A stretch of DNA of 7,678 bases from Bifidobacteriaceae bacterium. Its GTDB lineage: Bacteria; Actinomycetota; Actinomycetes; Actinomycetales; WQXJ01. The stretch covers positions 1-7,678 of the forward strand of contig JAISCU010000190.1 of NCBI GenBank assembly GCA_031265345.1, read 5' to 3'. Every line of letters starts with the position of its first letter. Within the stretch, counting starts at the first letter, position 1. A program made the translations under genes and the position numbers. Positions 1 to 5,625 of the stretch are shown in pieces. The notes beneath the pieces were generated by a model. It did not search any database. It was not told the DNA's origin and was given only the letters and a program-made list of their open reading frames with translations.

Positions 1-1
1 C

Positions 2-730
2 ACTTCATCGGGCTTCCCCGAGATCAGGGACCTGCCGAAGGTGACGCCATCGGGGAACACCCTCAGCGCCGAGGCGATCCTGGAGCTGGCGCCGTCGGTG
101 ATCATCACCGACACCTCGCTCGGTCCCTGGGACGTGTTGCTGCAGATGCGCGAGGCCGGCATCCCAGTGGTCGTGGTGGACTCCCACCGATCCCTGGAGA
201 CTACGGCCGGACTGATCGAGCAAGTCGCGGCGGCCCTGGGGCTGGTCGAGGACGGTGCACGCCTGGCGGAACGGACCGACGGCCAGATCGCCGCCGCCAC
301 GCGATCGATAGCCGAAGCGGTCCCCGCCGCCGCGCCGGACAAGCTCCGCATCGCGTTTCTCTACCTGCGCGGCAATGCCGGGGTGTACTACCTGTTCGGC
401 CGGGGCTCGGGCACCGACTCCCTGATCACGGCCCTCGGCGGGATCGACGTGGCCAGCGAGGTCGGTTGGGAGGGCATGCAACCGGTGACCGACGAGGGCC
501 TGGTGTCGATGAGCCCCGACCTCATCCTGGTGATGACACGGGGGCTCGAATCGGTCGGAGGGGTCGACGGCCTGCTGGAGCGGCTGCCCGCGGTCGCGGC
601 GACGCCGGCGGGTGCCAAGCGCCGGATCGTGGACATGGACGATTCCGAGATCCTGGCCTTCGGACCGAACAGCCCCGACGTGCTGGGAGCGCTGGCGACC
701 GCCATCTACGCGCCGGGCGGCGACTCATGA
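2..730 (+). CDS. hmuT: Heme-binding lipoprotein HmuT of heme ABC importer, 5' end missing
   Basis: Extracytoplasmic heme-binding protein that delivers heme to the HmuUV importer. The reading frame is open from base 2, so the gene starts before the window; 242 residues are visible and roughly 100 or more, with the lipoprotein signal, are missing. GTG at 41 is in frame but is not the start, because the preceding codons (GFPEIRDLPK) already match the family. Visible hallmarks of the type III (BtuF-like) binding fold are LSAEAILELAPSVIITDTS, GIPVVVVDSHRSLE, FLYLRGNAGVYYLFG, GSGTDSLITALGGIDVA, GWEGMQPV and IVDMDDSEILAFGP. The Tyr-x-Arg of FLYLRG (bases 362-370) fits the heme-ligating Tyr and its supporting Arg described for corynebacterial HmuT. 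The other ligand, a His, seems to be absent (see findings). The stop overlaps the hmuU start in ATGA. Family assignment is firm; the heme rather than siderophore role also rests on the HtaA genes downstream. Confidence 0.93.
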   Translation, partial: TSSGFPEIRDLPKVTPSGNTLSAEAILELAPSVIITDTSLGPWDVLLQMREAGIPVVVVDSHRSLETTAGLIEQVAAALGLVEDGARLAERTDGQIAAATRSIAEAVPAAAPDKLRIAFLYLRGNAGVYYLFGRGSGTDSLITALGGIDVASEVGWEGMQPVTDEGLVSMSPDLILVMTRGLESVGGVDGLLERLPAVAATPAGAKRRIVDMDDSEILAFGPNSPDVLGALATAIYAPGGDS

Positions 731-2004
731 GCGCCGCGACCACCAGCCAGGCCACCAAGCAGGCCACCGACCAGACCACCAGTCAGCAGACCACCAGTCA
801 GCAGACCACCTCCGGGGCGATTGAGGCCCGCTCCCAGGAGGTCACGGGCGCCGGGGCGGCCGCATCGCCGCCGCCCCGGCCGACCCAGGTCGAGGAACAC
901 GCCTCGGCCCAGCCCGATGCGCCCGCCAGCCTCAAGCCCCCGATTTTGCCTCCGGCCCACCCAGCCCGCGCCACCGCCCTGTTGGTCGGGCTGGGCGTGG
1001 GGATCGTCGCGTTGACGGTCGTGTCGGCCGGGGTCGGCCAGATGCGCCTGGCGCCAGGCGAGGTGGTCCACGTGCTGGCCGCCAGGCTGGGTCTGGACCT
1101 CGGCTCCGAGCCGCAGGCCGCCAACGCCGATGCCGTGTTGATGTCGATCCGCCTGCCCCGTCTCGCCCTGGCCGCGCTGTCCGGCGCCGCCCTGGCCACT
1201 GCCGGGGCCGTCATGCAAGGGGTGTTCCGCAACCCGCTGGCCGAGCCCGGCGTGGTCGGCGTCAGCTCCGGGGCGGCCGCGGCCGCCTGTGGCGGGATCG
1301 CGCTCGGCGCGGGAACAGTAGCCGGCGCGCTGGCGCCGTGGACCATCGCCGGCCTCGCATTCGCGGGCGGGCTCGGCACAACCCTCCTGGTCTATGCCTT
1401 GGCCAGGTCGAACGGACGGACCGAGGTGGTGACCTTGGTGCTGACCGGCGTGGCGGTCAACGCCGTCGCTGGCGCCGCCATCGCTATGTTCGTATTCTTG
1501 GCCGACACCTCCGCCCGCGAGGAGATCATCTTCTGGCAACTCGGCTCCCTCAACGGCACTCGCTGGCAGTACGTCGCGGTGGCGGCGCCGATCGTGCTGG
1601 CGGCGACCGTCGCGGCGATGACCCTGGCCCGCCAGTTGGATCTGCTGGCGCTGGGCGAGCGCTCGGCCCGGCATCTCGGTGTGGACGTGGAGCGCCTGCG
1701 CCTGGGCGCTATCGTCCTGGTGGCCCTGTTGACCGCGGCCGCGGTGGCGTTCTCCGGCGTGATCGCCTTTGTCGGCCTGGTGGTGCCGCACTTGATCCGG
1801 ATGGTGGCCGGACCGGGACACCGCCTGCTCCTCCCCGCCAGCGCCCTGGGCGGGGCGGTCCTGCTGATGGCCGCCGACCTGGTCGCCCGGACCGCCGTGG
1901 ACTACGCCGACCTGCCGATCGGCATGCTGACCTCGCTGGTCGGCGGCCCGTTCTTCTTCTACCTGCTCAGGCGCACCCGCCGCCAGGCGGGAGGTTGGGG
2001 CTGA
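727..2004 (+). CDS. hmuU: Heme ABC transporter permease HmuU (FecCD family)
   Basis: Integral membrane permease, 425 residues, that forms the heme channel as a dimer with HmuV. FecCD/BtuC family features are clear: a first helix at about residues 82-102, SIRLPRLALAALSGAALATAG (140-160), GAVMQGVFRNPLAEPGVVGV (160-179), a conserved FWQLGSLNG (269-277), the ALGERSARHLGVDVERLR coupling region (308-325) that contacts the ATPase, SGVIAFVGLVVPHLIRM (343-359) and a C-terminal LPIGMLTSLVGGPFFFYLL (396-414). ATG at 727 overlaps the hmuT stop in ATGA, and the frame reads straight into the family. Unusual is a cytoplasmic N-terminal extension of about 80 residues: residues 1-30 are almost only Thr, Gln, Ser and Ala, and then comes a Pro/Ala-rich stretch. 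A start near residue 82 would restore the usual length but no good start codon is visible there. Upstream ribosome-binding signal is weak (GGGCGG), so translation probably depends on coupling to hmuT. Confidence 0.95.
   Translation: MSAATTSQATKQATDQTTSQQTTSQQTTSGAIEARSQEVTGAGAAASPPPRPTQVEEHASAQPDAPASLKPPILPPAHPARATALLVGLGVGIVALTVVSAGVGQMRLAPGEVVHVLAARLGLDLGSEPQAANADAVLMSIRLPRLALAALSGAALATAGAVMQGVFRNPLAEPGVVGVSSGAAAAACGGIALGAGTVAGALAPWTIAGLAFAGGLGTTLLVYALARSNGRTEVVTLVLTGVAVNAVAGAAIAMFVFLADTSAREEIIFWQLGSLNGTRWQYVAVAAPIVLAATVAAMTLARQLDLLALGERSARHLGVDVERLRLGAIVLVALLTAAAVAFSGVIAFVGLVVPHLIRMVAGPGHRLLLPASALGGAVLLMAADLVARTAVDYADLPIGMLTSLVGGPFFFYLLRRTRRQAGGWG
781..810 (+). repeat. 15-bp tandem repeat, two exact copies, in hmuU 5' end
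   Basis: AGTCAGCAGACCACC occurs twice back to back (781-795 and 796-810). Degenerate copies precede it (CACCAGCCAGGCCACC, CCGACCAGACCACC, 740-780). It encodes the SQQTT-SQQTT part of the Thr/Gln-rich N-terminus of HmuU. The 15-bp unit keeps the frame, so copy number could change by slippage without breaking the gene. Confidence 0.85.
1989..1994 (+). promoter_or_regulatory. Ribosome binding site for hmuV
   Basis: GGGAGG lies inside the end of hmuU, 9 bases before the hmuV ATG at 2004. It supports that start, which overlaps the hmuU stop by one base (TGATG). Confidence 0.7.
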
Positions 2005-2792
2005 TGGCCGCCCTGTTGGAGGCGCACGGCGTCCATTACGCGGTCGGGCAGGCCCGCATCCTGCGCGGCGTGGACCTGGCCGCGCGGCCCGGCGAGATCC
2101 TGGCCTTGGCCGGTCCCAACGGCGCCGGGAAGTCGACCTTGCTGGCGGTCCTGGCCGGGGATCTCAGGCCGACCGACGGCGACGTGACCTTGGGCGGCCG
2201 GTCCGTGCGCGGCATCGGCGTCCGGACGCTGGCCCGGAAACGGGCCGTCATGTTGCAGGAAGCCCAGGTTTCGTTCCCCTTCACGGTGGCCGACGTGGTG
2301 AGGATGGGCCGGGCCCCGTGGCATGGCGAGGACCCCGCAGTGGACGATGCCGCCGTCTCGGCCGCGCTCGTCGCGACGGACACGCTCGACTTGGCCCGGC
2401 GGACGTTCCAAACCCTCTCCGGCGGCGAGAAGGCGCGTGTCACGTTCGCGCGGACCCTGGCGCAGGAGGCGGAGATCCTGCTCCTGGACGAGCCGACCGC
2501 CGCGCTCGACATTCGCCACCAGGAGTTGGTGATGGGACTGGCCCGGCGCCAGGCCGACGCGGGCCGGGCGGTGGTCGCGGTGCTGCACGACTTGTCGTTG
2601 GCGGCGGCCTGGGCCGATCGTTTGGCTTTGATCGGCGACGGCTGCCTGGTGGGCGTGGGACCCGTCGCGGAGGTCGCGACGAGCGAACGGCTGAGCGGCC
2701 TCTACCAGCACCCGATCGAGGTGCTGTCCGGCGGGGGAGCGGGCGCGACGTTGGTCGTGCCGATGAGGGGGGTGGCGGTATGCACGCAATGA
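2004..2792 (+). CDS. hmuV: Heme ABC transporter ATPase HmuV
   Basis: Cytoplasmic ATP-binding subunit, 262 residues, the usual length for the BtuD/FecE/HmuV class, that powers heme import through HmuU. All ABC motifs are intact: Walker A GPNGAGKST (37-45), Q-loop Gln in MLQEAQ (85), signature LSGGEKARV (138-146), Walker B ILLLDEP (158-164), D-loop AALD (166-169) and switch His in VLHDLS (195). The segment FPFTVADVVRMGRAPW (91-106) is typical of heme and siderophore ATPases. The ATG at 2004 shares one base with the hmuU stop (TGATG) and has a GGGAGG 9 bases upstream. The end overlaps the next gene by 13 bases, or by 4 if that gene uses its second Met. Only the substrate depends on context; the ATPase identity is certain. 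Confidence 0.96.
   Translation: MAALLEAHGVHYAVGQARILRGVDLAARPGEILALAGPNGAGKSTLLAVLAGDLRPTDGDVTLGGRSVRGIGVRTLARKRAVMLQEAQVSFPFTVADVVRMGRAPWHGEDPAVDDAAVSAALVATDTLDLARRTFQTLSGGEKARVTFARTLAQEAEILLLDEPTAALDIRHQELVMGLARRQADAGRAVVAVLHDLSLAAAWADRLALIGDGCLVGVGPVAEVATSERLSGLYQHPIEVLSGGGAGATLVVPMRGVAVCTQ
2765..2772 (+). promoter_or_regulatory. Ribosome binding site deciding the start at 2780
   Basis: The purine run GAGGGGGG lies 7 bases before ATG 2780 and 16 bases before the alternative in-frame ATG at 2789, which forms an ATGA overlap with the hmuV stop. Spacing favours 2780; either choice leaves the signal peptide intact. Confidence 0.6.
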
Positions 2793-4159
2793 TCGCGGCG
2801 CGGGCCAGGGCATTGACAAGGGCTCTGGGCCTGACGGCGACGACGGGGTTGGCGACCGCGCTGATAGCGGGACTGACTGCCCTTATGGCGCCGGTCCCGG
2901 CGCGGGCGGCGGGGGCCACCGTGACCGTGTCCGGCGTTGGCGGCGGGGCGGTGGCGGCCACCGACGGACCGACCACTCTGAAGCTGGCAGGCAGCGGCTT
3001 CCAGTCGATCGAGGGCGGCTTCGGCGGGATCTATGTGCTGTTCGGCTCGGTGTCCGGCGACTGGCGTCCCTCGGCCGGAGGGGTGGGCGGCCGCGACTTC
3101 CTGTACGTGCCGGACTCGCAGACCAAGGACAACGCGGGCCGGGAGAAGTTCGTCGCCTTCCCCGGCTCGGACACGGCCAGTTCGGCCAACGGCGGCGTGA
3201 TCGCCGCCGACGGCTCGTGGTCCACCAGCATCGTGGTCCCCGGCCCCGCGTTCGAGATCGAGGACGCTGCCGGCAAGACCGTCTCGGTCGACTGCCGACA
3301 GGTCCAATGCGGCGTCATCACGATCGGCGCGCACGCCGTGGTCAACGCCAACAACGAGACTTTCACGCCGGTCGATTTCGGTGGCGGCGCCGCTGGCGGG
3401 ACGGCCACCACCGATGGGAGCGCGGCGGCGGGCGGATCGGGCGCCGACGGCGCCGCGGCGGGAGGGGCCGACTTGGCCATCGCCTCCTCCGGAGTGCCCA
3501 CCTTGGGCGTGGATCCGACCACCGCCGTCGCCGGGCACGCCTTGGCCTTCACGGCTCGCGGCTTCGCGCCCGGCGAGCAGGTCACAGCGGTGCTGGACGA
3601 TGGCGAAGTGTCTGTGGGGCCGCTCACCGCTGGCCGGTTCGGCGAGGTCGCCTCGACCATTCAACTGGCCGGCGACCTCAGGGTCGGATCGCACACCTTG
3701 ACGTTGACGGGCGCGGCGTCCGCGGGCGTGGCCGAGGCGCTGATCACGGTCCGGCGCGACCCCTCGCTGGTCGAGGCGTCCGAGGCGGCGTCCGCGAGCG
3801 CCGCCGAGATCGGGCAAGATCGCGCCCTGGGCCCTTGGGAGGTCGCCATCGTCGTGGCAGCGGCCATGTTCGTGCTGGTACTGGTCGGCTCCCTGGCCGG
3901 GGCGGCGGCCGCTCGCCGGGCCAGGCGGTCGCGACCCGGCGGCATCGTCCAAGAGTCCTCCGGTCGACGCGCCCCCTCCGCCTCGGCGCCAACCGCCCCC
4001 GAACCTTCCGACCAAGAGCCGTTCCAATTGGGCCTGGCCGCCCCAGAACCGCCCGCAGCCGCCCGACCTGCGCTAACGCTGCCGGAACACGGGTTTACGT
4101 CTGACGCCAACCCGTGTTCCGGCAGCGCTGAGCCCATCGCGCTGGAGACGGCGTCGTGA
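2780..4159 (+). CDS. Membrane-anchored two-domain Ig-like surface protein, function unknown
   Basis: 459 residues, exported and held by one C-terminal helix. Order: signal peptide 1-43 (basic start, hydrophobic core, ARA cleavage); a beta-rich domain at about 46-200 with IYVLFGSVSGDWRPS (84-98), ANGGVIAADGSW (136-147), a close Cys pair DCRQVQC (172, 177) and VITIGAH...ETFTPVDF (179-200); a Gly/Ala linker (201-230); an Ig-like domain (231-325) with ARGFAPGEQVTAVL (259-272); a membrane helix (353-378) followed by Arg-rich AARRARRSR; and a Pro-rich cytoplasmic tail of about 80 residues. The Cys pair and the GAH...TFTPV ending resemble the neocarzinostatin-like Ig fold seen in many actinobacterial surface proteins, an assignment made from memory of the pattern. 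The first domain recurs in the secreted HtaA protein downstream, at 6510-6956. Lying between hmuV and two HtaA genes, it is probably an accessory to heme uptake, but no heme-binding HtaA domain is present. Exact role not known. Confidence 0.85.
   Translation: MHAMIAARARALTRALGLTATTGLATALIAGLTALMAPVPARAAGATVTVSGVGGGAVAATDGPTTLKLAGSGFQSIEGGFGGIYVLFGSVSGDWRPSAGGVGGRDFLYVPDSQTKDNAGREKFVAFPGSDTASSANGGVIAADGSWSTSIVVPGPAFEIEDAAGKTVSVDCRQVQCGVITIGAHAVVNANNETFTPVDFGGGAAGGTATTDGSAAAGGSGADGAAAGGADLAIASSGVPTLGVDPTTAVAGHALAFTARGFAPGEQVTAVLDDGEVSVGPLTAGRFGEVASTIQLAGDLRVGSHTLTLTGAASAGVAEALITVRRDPSLVEASEAASASAAEIGQDRALGPWEVAIVVAAAMFVLVLVGSLAGAAAARRARRSRPGGIVQESSGRRAPSASAPTAPEPSDQEPFQLGLAAPEPPAAARPALTLPEHGFTSDANPCSGSAEPIALETAS
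2915..3379 (+). other. Neocarzinostatin-like domain, copy 1 (in the Ig-like protein)
   Basis: This domain pairs with copy 2 at 6510-6956. Shared marks are G-(I/V)-YV-x-FG, WRPS-x-G, E-(K/E)-FVA, ANGG(V/I), DG-(S/T)-(W/F) and ET-(F/Y)-TP-(V/L)-(D/E)-F. Copy 1 keeps a Cys pair that copy 2 lacks. Confidence 0.65.
4077..4127 (+). repeat. 51-base near-perfect palindrome inside the 3' end of the Ig-like protein gene
   Basis: Arms 4077-4095 (CGCTGCCGGAACACGGGTT) and 4109-4127 (AACCCGTGTTCCGGCAGCG) are exact 19-base reverse complements. The loop holds a second short stem, CGTC (4098-4101) with GACG (4103-4106), around a single T at 4102. The only unpaired bases are that T and the pairs 4096/4108 and 4097/4107. 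As a result both strands translate in one frame to nearly the same peptide (LPEHG..SD.NPCSGS). No T-run follows, so it is not a standard Rho-independent terminator. It could be a mobile REP-like hairpin inserted in a tolerant tail, or an mRNA structure setting expression of the genes beyond it. Confidence 0.9.
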
Positions 4160-5625
4160 GGCGGTCGGCGGCGGCGGTGGCGCGCGGAGCGGCATTGGCA
4201 CTGATCGGGCTGCTGGCCATGCCGCTCGTGGCAAACGCGGCCGCGAACCCGACCCGGAGCGTGGCTGAGGTTGAGCGCCGGGCGCGAGCCGACGGCATCG
4301 TGCAAACGTCCGTTGCCGCTGCCGCCAACGTCCTCGGCGATCCGGATGGCGGCGACCGGGGCGGCGACATCGCTGTCAGCGTGACCATCCCGCGAGGCGG
4401 CGCGACCCCGACCGAACCGACCGAGCCGGACGCTCCTGACGACGGCGTCGCCCTCGACAATGCCCAACTGACCTGGGGATTCAACTTGGAGACCAGGGGC
4501 AAGAGCTACTACGGGGCCTGCAACTTCCTGATGGCCGGACGTCCCGGCGCGGACGGCGACGCCGGAGCCGCCCGCGAGTGGGAACCGGGCGGCTGGGGCA
4601 AGGCGCTGTACCACGCCGAATCCGGCAACGCCAAGGTGGTCAACGCCCAAGGCGCCGCCGTCGGGTTCGAGCGGCGCTGCCTCGACCCGGCCGGCCAGCC
4701 GGTCAGGTACAACGCCGCCAGGCAATCCGACTCCACCTACACCGACACGCAGATCCGCTTGACCGGGGGGACGGGCTGGCGCGACGGTCAGACCGGCCGC
4801 ACCCGGATCGCCTGGCAAGGCGCTTTCACGGTGGTCTATTACGACGGCCTGACCTATTTCTGGATCGAGGACCCGGTCCTGGAGGTCGGCGCCGATGGCG
4901 CGGCCAGGCTCACGGCCACGGCTGGCGGCTACGGCTCGCCGCGCGAGGGCGGCGCCTGGGGCCGCCATCCGGCGTCCCCGGTGACGCTGGCGACGGCCCC
5001 GGCCACGGGCGCGGCCTCCGGCGAGGGCGCCTTGGCGAGCCCCGACGGCCTGACGCTGAAGCACGCCTACAGCGGCCGAGCGGTCACCGTGCCCAGCGGG
5101 GCGCCGCCCCAGCGCCTCGGCGCCGATTCGAACGCTCCGGGCGCGTGGGAGCAGTCATTCGTCGATTTCCAGGGCCTGACCGGGCTGCATTCATATTGGT
5201 ACTCGTCCGGCGCGGCCATCGACTATCGCAAGCCCCCGGACCCGGTCTATGTCAGTTGGGACGCCGCCAAGCCCATCGAATCCCCGCTCGCCGCGCCGAC
5301 GGCGGGAAGTTCGGGAAGCGCGGGCAGCGCCACCGGCTGGACCGGCGGCCTGGCCAAGAGCCCAGTCGCGGCGTCAACCCGGCCGAGCAACGCGCAGGGC
5401 GGGGCCGGAGCGGCCACGTCCGCCGCCGACCCTTGGGGCCTCGTGGTCGATCCCGTGGTCTTGACCAAAGCCCCCAAAGACCTGGTGCCGGAGCGGAATC
5501 GGGCCGCTGGCACCTCGATCGCGGTCGAGGCCGCGATTCTCACCCTGCTGGTCTCAGCCTCCATTGCCTTGATCGCCTGGCGGCGGGGCTGGTTCCGGCT
5601 TCAACCGAAAGGAATTGTCTCATGA
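4156..5625 (+). CDS. Membrane-anchored HtaA-domain heme-binding protein
   Basis: 489 residues. A signal peptide (1-28, ending VANA) exports it, and a C-terminal helix (about 453-475) followed by basic WRRGWFRLQPKG anchors it in the membrane. A single HtaA-type domain spans about 100-372: LTWGFNLE (105-112), YYGACNFLMAG (118-128), GAFTVVYYDGLTYFWIEDPVL (222-242) and QSFVDFQGLTGLHSYWYSSG (333-352). Cys 122 and Cys 175 can form a disulfide. Linkers rich in Gly, Ala, Ser and Pro lie on both sides (51-98 and 373-450). HtaA domains bind heme and hemoglobin in Corynebacterium diphtheriae; that this one does so is inferred. His residues occur at 153, 271, 303 and 345. The GTG start shares four bases (GTGA) with the preceding stop and has GGAG about 8 bases upstream. 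It probably takes heme from the secreted HtaA protein and hands it to HmuT. Confidence 0.9.
   Translation: MRRSAAAVARGAALALIGLLAMPLVANAAANPTRSVAEVERRARADGIVQTSVAAAANVLGDPDGGDRGGDIAVSVTIPRGGATPTEPTEPDAPDDGVALDNAQLTWGFNLETRGKSYYGACNFLMAGRPGADGDAGAAREWEPGGWGKALYHAESGNAKVVNAQGAAVGFERRCLDPAGQPVRYNAARQSDSTYTDTQIRLTGGTGWRDGQTGRTRIAWQGAFTVVYYDGLTYFWIEDPVLEVGADGAARLTATAGGYGSPREGGAWGRHPASPVTLATAPATGAASGEGALASPDGLTLKHAYSGRAVTVPSGAPPQRLGADSNAPGAWEQSFVDFQGLTGLHSYWYSSGAAIDYRKPPDPVYVSWDAAKPIESPLAAPTAGSSGSAGSATGWTGGLAKSPVAASTRPSNAQGGAGAATSAADPWGLVVDPVVLTKAPKDLVPERNRAAGTSIAVEAAILTLLVSASIALIAWRRGWFRLQPKGIVS
4453..5271 (+). other. HtaA-type domain, copy 1
   Basis: This is paralogous to copy 2 at 5736-6491. The two match closely even at DNA level around 4819-4860 and 6079-6120, with only a few, mostly silent, differences across GAFTVVYY-GLTY. 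Copy 1 has several His residues; copy 2 has none. Confidence 0.85.
5608..5613 (+). promoter_or_regulatory. Ribosome binding site for the secreted HtaA protein
   Basis: AAAGGA lies 8 bases before ATG 5622. It is one of the strongest Shine-Dalgarno sequences in the window and sits in an unusually A/T-rich patch (5601-5640), which suggests efficient initiation of this gene in addition to the ATGA coupling. Confidence 0.8.

Noticed and set aside
41..43. GTG at 41 as the start of a short hmuT
   Set aside because: The codons from 2 to 40 encode GFPEIRDLPK, a conserved part of the HmuT fold, so the gene is cut by the window edge and not short.
466..726. Extending hmuU upstream to the GTG at 466
   Set aside because: The added residues are Arg/Gly-rich and lie out of frame over the conserved C-terminal half of hmuT. 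The ATG at 727 with ATGA overlap fits much better.
4077..4127. Palindrome as a Rho-independent terminator
   Set aside because: There is no T-rich run after the right arm (CTGAGCCCATCGCG follows), and coding continues across it into an overlapping gene.
4406..4431. Short ACCGA/GCCGGA repeats encoding TEPTEP
   Set aside because: This is a common Pro/Thr/Glu linker before an exported domain; the repeat is too short and imperfect to be more than low complexity.
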